From: Pseudonocardia autotrophica
GTDB taxonomy: Bacteria; Actinomycetota; Actinomycetes; Mycobacteriales; Pseudonocardiaceae
DNA: 64,000 nt
NCBI RefSeq assembly: GCF_000717175.1
Contig: NZ_JNYD01000001.1
Location: forward strand, 310,001-374,000
Direction: 5' to 3'
Shown here: positions 58,065 through 64,000 of the stretch, piece after piece
How positions within the stretch are numbered: position 1 is the first letter of the stretch
Layout: every line of letters starts with the position of its first letter
Made by a program: the position numbers and the translations under genes
The notes under the pieces: generated by a model
Told to the model about the DNA's origin: nothing
What the model saw: only the letters and a program-made list of their open reading frames with translations
Databases searched by the model: none

Positions 58065-58114
58065 GGGGCCATGGTCCCGTTGTGACCTTGGACACGTCGG
58101 AGTAGGGAGGGTTC

Positions 58115-59329
58115 ATGGGTGGAAACAGGATCGTCGTCTACAAGGAGCCCGGCCGTGTCGAGGTCGAGGACCACGACATGCCGAAGCTGGAGGTCCCCGC
58201 CGACGTCGCGCAGGCCAAGGGCATGAGCCGCGAGGCGCCGCACGCGGTGATCCTCAAGAACGTCTCGACCAACATCTGCGGGTCGGACCAGCACATGGTC
58301 CGCGGCCGCACCACGGCGCCGGCCGGCCAGACACTGGGCCACGAGATCACCGGCGAGATCGTCGAGAAGGGCAACGACGTCCAGTTCCTGGACGTCGGGG
58401 ACATCGTCACGGTGCCGTTCAACATCGCCTGCGGGCGTTGTCGCAACTGCCGCGAAGGCGCCACGGGCGTCTGCCTGAACGTCAACCCCGCGCGCGCCGG
58501 CTCGGCCTACGGCTACGTCGACATGGGCGGCTGGGAGGGCGGCCAGGCGGACTTCGTCATGGTGCCGTTCGCCGACTTCAACCTGATGAAGTTCCCGGAC
58601 CGGGACCAGGCGCTGGCGAAGATCCGGGACCTGACGATGCTCTCGGACATCTTCCCGACGGGCTATCACGGCGCCGTCTCCGCCGGGGTGACGACGGGCA
58701 TGACCGTGTACGTGGCCGGGGCAGGGCCGGTGGGGCTGGCCGCCGCCTACTCCGCGCACCTGCTGGGCGCCGCCGTGGTGATCGTCGGCGACCTGAACAA
58801 GGAGCGCCTCGAGCAGGCGCGGTCCTTCGGGTGCGAGACCGTGGACGTCGGGCAGACGGCCACCCTCGAGGAGCAGATCGACCAGATCCTCAAGACCAAC
58901 GAGGTCGACTGCGCCGTCGACGCCGTGGGGTTCGAGGCCACCGGACACGGCGGCGGCGAGGAGAAGCCCGCCCAGGTGCTCAACGACATCATGAGCATCA
59001 CCCGGGCCGGCGGGAGCCTCGGCATCCCGGGTCTGTACGTGACCGGTGACCCGGGTGCGGCGGACCCGGACGCCAAGGAGGGCACGCTCAAGGTCCGTCT
59101 GGGCCTGGGCTGGGCCAAGAGCCACAGCTTCGTGACGGGGCAGTGCCCGGTGCTGCGCTACAACCGCAAGCTGATGATGTCGATCCTGAACGACAAGGCG
59201 CACATCGCCGACGCGGTCAACGCCACGGTCATCCCGCTCGAGGACGCCCCGCGCGGGTACCAGGAGTTCGACCGGGGCGCGGCCCGCAAGTACGTGATCG
59301 ACCCGCACGGCATGATCCCGGCGGCCTGA
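58115..59329 (+). CDS. fdhA: Glutathione-independent formaldehyde dehydrogenase (zinc)
   Basis: A 404-residue zinc-dependent medium-chain dehydrogenase closely resembling Pseudomonas putida formaldehyde dehydrogenase, which oxidises formaldehyde with tightly held NAD without glutathione. Catalytic-zinc ligands are Cys55 (NICGSDQHM) and His76 (GHEITGEI); structural-zinc Cys106, 109, 112 and 120 lie in [15 protein letters not shown]. The NAD site is [11 protein letters not shown]. The host makes mycothiol, so this would be a thiol-independent parallel route. GGGAGGG precedes the ATG. It is followed by dop. Confidence 0.87.
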   Translation: MGGNRIVVYKEPGRVEVEDHDMPKLEVPADVAQAKGMSREAPHAVILKNVSTNICGSDQHMVRGRTTAPAGQTLGHEITGEIVEKGNDVQFLDVGDIVTVPFNIACGRCRNCREGATGVCLNVNPARAGSAYGYVDMGGWEGGQADFVMVPFADFNLMKFPDRDQALAKIRDLTMLSDIFPTGYHGAVSAGVTTGMTVYVAGAGPVGLAAAYSAHLLGAAVVIVGDLNKERLEQARSFGCETVDVGQTATLEEQIDQILKTNEVDCAVDAVGFEATGHGGGEEKPAQVLNDIMSITRAGGSLGIPGLYVTGDPGAADPDAKEGTLKVRLGLGWAKSHSFVTGQCPVLRYNRKLMMSILNDKAHIADAVNATVIPLEDAPRGYQEFDRGAARKYVIDPHGMIPAA

Positions 59330-59406
59330 TCCGCAGGCTCCGCACCACGGTGTCCGACCCGCCCGGCGACCGCCGTTCCGGCCGCCGGGCGGGTTAGGCT
59401 CTGGGG

Positions 59407-59433
59407 ATGCACTCCCGCGAGGTCCGTTCGTGA
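59407..59433 (+). other. Possible 8-codon leader peptide overlapping the dop start
   Basis: ATG 59407, 6 nt after TAGGCT (59395-59400), opens MHSREVRS and stops at TGA 59431-59433, which overlaps the dop GTG (59430-59432) as GTGA. This would be a leaderless mini-ORF that couples translation to dop. Its small size means chance is possible. Confidence 0.4.
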
Positions 59434-60950
59434 CCGCCCGCCGCATCATGGGCACCGAGGTCGAGTACGGCATCTCCGTGCCCGGCGACCCGACCGCCAA
59501 CCCCGTCATCACCTCGACGCAGATCGTGCTGGCGTACGCGGCCGCGCAGGACATCCCGCGCAACCGCCGCGCCCGCTGGGACTACGAGGTCGAGTCGCCG
59601 CTGCGCGACGCGCGCGGGTTCGACCTGTCCGCGCCCACGCTCTCCAGCTCGAACAACGACTCGGAGCTCGACGACCTCGGCGCGGCGAACGTCATCCTCA
59701 CCAACGGCGCCCGGCTCTACGTCGACCACGCGCACCCGGAGTTCTCCACACCCGAGGTGCTGACCCCGCGGGACGTCGTGATCTGGGACAAGGCGGGGGA
59801 GCGGATCATGGAGGAGGCCGCGGTGCGGGCCGCCACCGTGCCCGGCGCGCCGCGGATCCAGCTCTACAAGAACAACGTCGACGGCAAGGGCGCGAGCTAC
59901 GGCTCGCACGAGAACTACCTGATGGCCCGCCAGACCACGTTCCCGGCGATCGTCGGCGGCCTCACGCCGTTCTTCGTCTCCCGCCAGGTCGTCACGGGCG
60001 CGGGCCGGGTCGGCATCGGCGCCCAGGGGGACGCGGAGGGCTACCAGATCTCCCAGCGTGCGGACTACATCGAGGTCGAGGTCGGCCTCGAGACCACGCT
60101 CAAGCGCGGCATCATCAACACCCGGGACGAGCCGCACGCCGACGCCGACAAGTACCGCCGGCTGCACGTCATCATCGGCGACGCCAACATGAGCGAGTAC
60201 GCCACGCTGCTCAAGGTCGGTACCACCGCGCTGGTCCTCGACATGATCGAGAACGGCGTCCGGTTCGACGAGCTGCGCCTGGCCGAGCCGGTGCGCGCCG
60301 TCCACCAGATCAGCCACGACCCGTCGCTGCAGCAGAAGGTGGAGCTCACCGACGGGCGCTCGCTCACCGCCGTCGAGCTGCAGTGGGCCTATCACGAGAA
60401 GGCCGTCAAGCACGTCGAGAACTCGCAGGGCGCGGACATCGACCCGGACACGGCCGAGGTGCTGCAGCTCTGGGGCGAGATCCTCGAGGACCTCGCCGAG
60501 GACCCGATGCGCACGGCGGACCGGCTCGACTGGACGGCCAAGCTGCGGCTGCTCAACGGCTACCGGGAGCGGGACAACCTGCAGTGGAACTCGGGCCGCC
60601 TCGGTCTGGTCGACCTGCAGTACACGGACGTCCGGATGGCCAAGGGCCTCTACAACCGGCTGGTCACCCGCGGGTCGATGAAGCGGCTGGTCACCGAGGA
60701 GCAGGTCGAGCGCGCGATCCGCAACCCCCCGGAGGACACCCGCGCCTTCTTCCGCGGCCGCTGCCTCGAGCGCTACCCGGCCGAGGTCGCGGCGGCGTCG
60801 TGGGACTCGGTCATCTTCGACCTGGGCCGCGAGTCGCTGGTCCGGATCCCCACGCTGGAGCCGCTGCGCGGCACGCGCCGGCACGTCGGGGAGCTGATCG
60901 AGGGCTCGCGGACCGCCGAGGAGCTGGTGAAGGCCCTCACCAACGGGTGA
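59430..60950 (+). CDS. dop: Depupylase/Pup deamidase
   Basis: A 506-residue glutamine-synthetase-fold ligase relative. It converts the C-terminal Gln of Pup to Glu and removes Pup from clients. [11 protein letters not shown] opens the fold with metal-site Glu10, and [14 protein letters not shown] holds the catalytic Asp99 (Asp95 in M. tuberculosis). [20 protein letters not shown] and [14 protein letters not shown] follow. GTG 59430 was chosen; its GTGA overlap with a possible leader peptide is noted separately. pup follows after 145 bp. Dop is essential here because this Pup ends in Gln. Confidence 0.96.
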   Translation: MTARRIMGTEVEYGISVPGDPTANPVITSTQIVLAYAAAQDIPRNRRARWDYEVESPLRDARGFDLSAPTLSSSNNDSELDDLGAANVILTNGARLYVDHAHPEFSTPEVLTPRDVVIWDKAGERIMEEAAVRAATVPGAPRIQLYKNNVDGKGASYGSHENYLMARQTTFPAIVGGLTPFFVSRQVVTGAGRVGIGAQGDAEGYQISQRADYIEVEVGLETTLKRGIINTRDEPHADADKYRRLHVIIGDANMSEYATLLKVGTTALVLDMIENGVRFDELRLAEPVRAVHQISHDPSLQQKVELTDGRSLTAVELQWAYHEKAVKHVENSQGADIDPDTAEVLQLWGEILEDLAEDPMRTADRLDWTAKLRLLNGYRERDNLQWNSGRLGLVDLQYTDVRMAKGLYNRLVTRGSMKRLVTEEQVERAIRNPPEDTRAFFRGRCLERYPAEVAAASWDSVIFDLGRESLVRIPTLEPLRGTRRHVGELIEGSRTAEELVKALTNG

Positions 60951-60970
60951 GCCGCCCCGCCGGGACATCA

Positions 60971-61019
60971 GTTCGCAACCCGCGAACCGTGGGCGACGGC
61001 GGGTCCCGGCAAGTAGGCT
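60971..61019 (+). promoter_or_regulatory. Promoter region of pup with an inverted repeat
   Basis: GTTCGC-AACCC-GCGAAC (60971-60987) lies just upstream of where the -35 would be for a -10 TAGGCT at 61014-61019. The pup ATG is 76 nt further. A repressor or activator site is possible; pup may be transcribed separately from dop. Confidence 0.5.
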
Positions 61020-61095
61020 GGACGCATCGGACCCCGGGGTCTGCCTGCCACGACGGTGGCGGGTCGCCCGGGATCGGACGCGAGGAGGAGACGTC

Positions 61096-61293
61096 ATGTC
61101 GCAGGAGCAGACGAAGCGCCAGGGCGGTGGCGGCGGCGACGACGACGAGAGCGGCGACGCCTCGGCCGCCGGCCAGGAGCGCCGGGAGAAGCTGGGCGAG
61201 GACGTCGACACGATCCTCGACGAGATCGACGACGTCCTCGAGGAGAACGCCGAGGACTTCGTCCGCGCGTACGTGCAGAAGGGCGGCCAGTAG
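61096..61293 (+). CDS. pup: Prokaryotic ubiquitin-like protein Pup
   Basis: A 65-residue, mostly disordered protein of the expected length. The C-terminal half LDEIDDVLEENAEDFVRAYVQKGGQ holds the helix that binds the ARC coiled coil, and it ends GGQ, so the Gln must be deamidated by Dop before the Pup ligase can attach it to lysines. GAGGAGGAG precedes ATG 61096. The next gene is prcB. The ligase gene pafA is not in the window and is probably just beyond the right edge or elsewhere. Confidence 0.98.
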   Translation: MSQEQTKRQGGGGGDDDESGDASAAGQERREKLGEDVDTILDEIDDVLEENAEDFVRAYVQKGGQ

Positions 61294-61314
61294 CCGCACC
61301 TGACAGCCGGTGGC

Positions 61315-61342
61315 GGGTCGGGCCCCGGAAGGGGTCCGGCCC
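61315..61342 (+). terminator. Hairpin between pup and prcB
   Basis: A stem of about 12 bp with GGAA loop (61315-61326 with 61331-61342, 10 of 12 matched). It could reduce read-through and make pup mRNA more abundant than prcBA. Confidence 0.5.
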
Positions 61343-61423
61343 GTCTCTGCTAGTACCTGGTACCCGGCCCCATCCGTGAGCGACACCCCGACAGCGACTT
61401 GCGAGAGAGGCACACCCCACACC

Positions 61424-62368
61424 ATGGAGTTCCGCGAGGGCATCCCCGGGCCCGCTGCGATCGGCCGCCCCTTCCCCGGTTCCCCCGAGCCCGCGGCCGG
61501 CCGCCGGGACGGGCAGCCCGGGCTCGGCCACCACGCCGCCTTCGCGGCACTGGGCGAGACGTCGTTCGCCAACTACGTCGCGGCCACCCAGCCGCACCTG
61601 CTCCCCGGCCGGATGTTCGACGCGCCCCGCGGTCCGGAGGGCCGGCCCATGACGCCCGACGCGCTGGGCGTGCCGCACGGCACCACGATCGTCGCGCTGC
61701 AGTTCTCCGGGGGCGTCGTCATCGCCGGTGACCGGCGCGCCACCGCGGGCAACGTCATCGCCCAGCGGGACATCGAGAAGATCTTCATCACGGACTCGCA
61801 CTCCGCGGTCGGCATCGCCGGTTCGGCGGGCATCGCGATCGAGATGATCCGGCTCTACTCGGTCGAGCTGGAGCACTACGAGAAGATCGAGGGCGTGGCC
61901 ATGTCCCTCGACGGCAAGGCCAACCGGCTCGCGGGGATGATCCGCGGCAACCTCGGCGCGGCCCTGCAGGGCTTCGTCGTCGTGCCGCTGTTCGCGGGCT
62001 ACGACACCGAGGAGCCGGACCCGGCGAAGGCCGGCCGCATCGTCACCTACGACCCCACCGGCGGGCGCTACGACGAGTGGCTCGGCTACCACGCCGTCGG
62101 CTCCGGCTCGGTGTTCGCCAAGTCCTCGATGAAGAAGCTGCACCGCACGTCGGCGGACCTGCAGACCACGCTGCGCAACGCGCTCGAGGCGCTGTACGAC
62201 GCCGCGGACGACGACACCGCCACCGGCGGGCCGGACCTGGTCCGGAAGATCTATCCGGTCGTCGTCAGCATCACCGGTCCCGAGGGCGCCGTGCGGCGCT
62301 CGGAGGAGGAGATCGCCGGGATCGTCGAGCGGATCGTGGCGGACCGCGCGGAGAACCCGGGCGGCTGA
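61424..62368 (+). CDS. prcB: Proteasome beta subunit
   Basis: A 314-residue proteasome beta subunit. Autocleavage is expected at HG|TTIVAL, exposing the nucleophile Thr87, which leaves a propeptide of about 86 residues (longer than the roughly 57 residues in M. tuberculosis). [20 protein letters not shown] and the substrate-pocket region [14 protein letters not shown] follow. It forms the catalytic rings of the 20S core. ATG 61424 follows GAGAGAGG 14 nt upstream. It is in tandem with prcA. Confidence 0.97.
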   Translation: MEFREGIPGPAAIGRPFPGSPEPAAGRRDGQPGLGHHAAFAALGETSFANYVAATQPHLLPGRMFDAPRGPEGRPMTPDALGVPHGTTIVALQFSGGVVIAGDRRATAGNVIAQRDIEKIFITDSHSAVGIAGSAGIAIEMIRLYSVELEHYEKIEGVAMSLDGKANRLAGMIRGNLGAALQGFVVVPLFAGYDTEEPDPAKAGRIVTYDPTGGRYDEWLGYHAVGSGSVFAKSSMKKLHRTSADLQTTLRNALEALYDAADDDTATGGPDLVRKIYPVVVSITGPEGAVRRSEEEIAGIVERIVADRAENPGG

Positions 62369-62441
62369 GCGTGCCGCGCCCGGTCCGCCGGGCGCGCCCG
62401 CCCCACCCGGCCAGCACGATGAGATCCAGGAGCGTCCCCCG

Positions 62442-63236
62442 ATGACGATGCCCTTCTACTCCTCCGTCGACCAGCTGCTCCGCGACCGGTCGGAGCTCGC
62501 CCGCAAGGGCATCTCCCGCGGCCGCAGCGTCGTGGTCATGACCTTCTCCGGCGGTGTCCTGTTCGTCGCCGAGAACCACTCCAGCGCCCTGAACAAGGTC
62601 TCCGAGATCTACGACCGGATCGGCTTCGCGGCCGTCGGCCGGTACAACGAGTTCGAGGGCCTGCGCACCGCCGGCATCCGGCTCGCCGACTCCCGCGGCT
62701 TCTCCTACGACCGGCGGGACGTGACCAGCCGCTGGCTGGCCAACACCTACGCCCAGTTCATCGGGGCCGCGTTCGTGGAGCAGCAGAAGCCGTACGAGGC
62801 GGAGATCTGCCTGGCCGAGGTCGGCGAGACGCCGGACGGGGACCAGCTGTACCGCATCACCTACGACGGCTCGATCACCGACGAGCCGCAGTACGTGGTC
62901 ATGGGCGGCACCACCGAGCCGATCTCGACGAAGCTCAAGGACGTCTACGACGGCGGGCACGACCTCGGCGAGGCGCTGGCGACCGCGCTGGAGGGCCTGC
63001 AGGTCCCCGGGTCCGGCCCCGGCAACGGCACCGAGGCGCGCGTGCTCGGCGAGAAGGCACTCGAGGTGGCCGTGCTGGACCGCACCCGTCCCGGCCGGGC
63101 CTTCCGCCGGATCAGCGGCCCGGTGCTGCGCAGCCTGCTGCCGGCCGCGAACCGCGGCGAGGCCGCCGAGGAGCCGGACGTCCGCGGCGGCGACGACGCC
63201 CCGGCCGCGGGCGGTGCCCTGCCCTCGTCGAACTGA
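62442..63236 (+). CDS. prcA: Proteasome alpha subunit
   Basis: A 264-residue alpha subunit that caps the 20S core and gates it. [36 protein letters not shown] is the gating end, and [31 protein letters not shown] follows. The usual alpha N-terminal segment and a Gly/Ala/Asp-rich tail are present, and no catalytic Thr is expected. AGGAGCG precedes ATG 62442. The gene ends the unit with a hairpin 16 bp later. Confidence 0.97.
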   Translation: MTMPFYSSVDQLLRDRSELARKGISRGRSVVVMTFSGGVLFVAENHSSALNKVSEIYDRIGFAAVGRYNEFEGLRTAGIRLADSRGFSYDRRDVTSRWLANTYAQFIGAAFVEQQKPYEAEICLAEVGETPDGDQLYRITYDGSITDEPQYVVMGGTTEPISTKLKDVYDGGHDLGEALATALEGLQVPGSGPGNGTEARVLGEKALEVAVLDRTRPGRAFRRISGPVLRSLLPAANRGEAAEEPDVRGGDDAPAAGGALPSSN

Positions 63237-63251
63237 CCCCGACCCCGGCGC

Positions 63252-63275
63252 GCCGGTCCACCTCGGTGGGCCGGC
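63252..63275 (+). terminator. Terminator after prcA
   Basis: An 11-bp stem (63252-63262 with 63265-63275), one G-T pair, 2-nt loop, between the prcA stop and the convergent VOC gene. Confidence 0.75.
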
Positions 63276-63298
63276 TGCGTCGTTCTCGGGGGTCGTTC

Positions 63299-63661
63299 TC
63301 AGGAGTACGTGCGCAGCTCGACGCCGTTGCCGTCCGGGTCGGTCAGGTAGATGCCCCGGCCCTGGCCGCGCGCCCCGAAGAGGTCCTTCGGGCCGGCCAC
63401 GCCGTGCTCCGCGGCGAGGGCGTCGAGGTCCGTCCCGCTCAGGACCAGGGCGAAGTGGCCCACGTTGGTCCCGGTCCGCTCGCCGCGCTGGACGTCGATG
63501 ATCGTCCCCTCGGACACCCGTAGGGAGGCGAACGGCACCTCGCCGCGCCGCCACTCGTCGAGCCGCTCCGTCGCCAGGCCCAGGGTCTCCCGGTACCAGG
63601 CGATCAGCCGCTCCGGGTCGTCCGTCACCAGCACGATGTGGTCCAGCCCGTCGACGCGCAT
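63299..63661 (-). CDS. VOC-family (glyoxalase-like) protein
   Basis: A 120-residue VOC protein. DGLDHIVLVTDDPERLIAWYRETLGL gives the first module and metal His; VGHFALVLSGTDLDALAAEHGV and GIYLTDPDGNGVELRTYS give the second, with conserved His and Glu. It could be a glyoxalase-like or ring-cleavage enzyme; the substrate is unknown. ATG 63661 lies 6 nt after a TACGCT box (leaderless). Confidence 0.85.
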   Translation of the reverse strand: MRVDGLDHIVLVTDDPERLIAWYRETLGLATERLDEWRRGEVPFASLRVSEGTIIDVQRGERTGTNVGHFALVLSGTDLDALAAEHGVAGPKDLFGARGQGRGIYLTDPDGNGVELRTYS

Positions 63662-63686
63662 GCCGCGAGCGTAGGGCGACGACCGC

Positions 63687-64000
63687 CTAGAGGGCGATGC
63701 GTTCCGGGTGCGTGTAGACGTTGCCCGAGCCGCCGCGCAGGAACCCGACGAGGGTGAGCCCGGCCTCGTCGGCCAGCTCCACCGCCAGGGAGGACGGCGC
63801 GGACACCGCGGCCAGCACCGGCACCCCGGCCATCACGGCCTTCTGGACCAGCTCGAACGAGGCCCGCCCGGAGACCTGCAGCACCGTCCCGGCGGCCGGG
63901 ACCCGGCCCTCGAGCAGGGCGTGCCCGAGGACCTTGTCGACGGCGTTGTGCCGGCCGACGTCCTCGCGCGTGACCAACAGCGACCCGTCCGGTTCGAACA
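63687..64000 (-). CDS. fdhD: Formate dehydrogenase accessory sulfurtransferase, C-terminal part
   Basis: The last 104 residues of FdhD; the gene runs past the right edge. [31 protein letters not shown] and [51 protein letters not shown] are characteristic. FdhD moves sulfur to the molybdenum cofactor of formate dehydrogenase. The catalytic Cys would be in the missing N-terminal part. Confidence 0.93.
   Translation of the reverse strand, partial: FEPDGSLLVTREDVGRHNAVDKVLGHALLEGRVPAAGTVLQVSGRASFELVQKAVMAGVPVLAAVSAPSSLAVELADEAGLTLVGFLRGGSGNVYTHPERIAL

Overview
The window is one chromosomal segment of a very GC-rich actinobacterium, most likely Pseudonocardia or a close relative in the Pseudonocardiaceae. 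Support for this comes from the mycothiol ligase gene mshC, a complete Pup-proteasome set (arc, dop, pup, prcB, prcA), several F420-type flavin-fold oxidoreductases, frequent GTG starts, ATGA/GTGA overlaps and many leaderless promoters. The genus is inferred from gene content and style. No rRNA, tRNA, CRISPR array, prophage or transposase was seen.

Layout, left to right. 0.4-2.1 kb: a Wzx/MATE-type flippase with a repetitive N-terminal tail. 2.2-6 kb: succinate-semialdehyde dehydrogenase divergent from a coupled pair of acyl-CoA dehydrogenase subunits. 6-7.7 kb: a MetE-like zinc methyltransferase and a PPOX protein. 7.8-12.8 kb: a rifampicin-phosphotransferase-like enzyme, then a basic amino acid decarboxylase and an AdoMet decarboxylase-spermidine synthase fusion, which together could form a polyamine pathway. 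12.8-18.7 kb: an SGNH lipase, a PPOX protein, a Pol I-like polymerase coupled to a CrtU-like oxidoreductase, and an LLM-family oxidoreductase. 18.7-23.2 kb: FUSC and DHA2 membrane proteins and an enoyl-CoA hydratase. 23.2-25.5 kb: an L,D-transpeptidase behind a structured leader, then a BlaI/M56 pair. 25.6-32.6 kb: a PPOX protein, a MoxR-VWA pair, a LysR regulator divergent from an SBF-like transporter, a tiny zinc ribbon and a CPBP protease. 32.6-38 kb: an N-acetylglucosamine operon (MFS transporter, kinase, SIS-domain isomerase/deaminase, NagA) divergent from a GntR regulator, with two DasR-like operators between them. 38-42 kb: mshC, a hypothetical protein next to a carboxylesterase remnant, an MFS transporter and a PAC2 protein. 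42-48 kb: metH, a HAD phosphatase, hisE and hisG. 48-63.3 kb: a thioesterase, a RecB-like nuclease, trmI, arc, then about 6 kb of accessory genes (VOC, AraC, YceI, MarR, lpd, NUDIX, formaldehyde dehydrogenase), then dop-pup-prcB-prcA. The right edge holds a VOC protein and the C-terminal part of fdhD.

The most unusual signal lies between genes. Five 40-bp palindromes, all beginning GTGAGTG and ending CTCAC, sit at gene ends, and in four of them the stop codon of the adjoining gene lies inside the element. A second palindrome family (core TTATGGAACCATAA) occurs in arrays in two convergent gaps. A third repeat region (95-bp unit) lies at 53.7-53.96 kb. At least fourteen starts lie 6-8 nt after a TANNNT box, the arrangement expected for leaderless transcripts; one of these starts an 8-codon open frame that ends in a GTGA overlap with dop.
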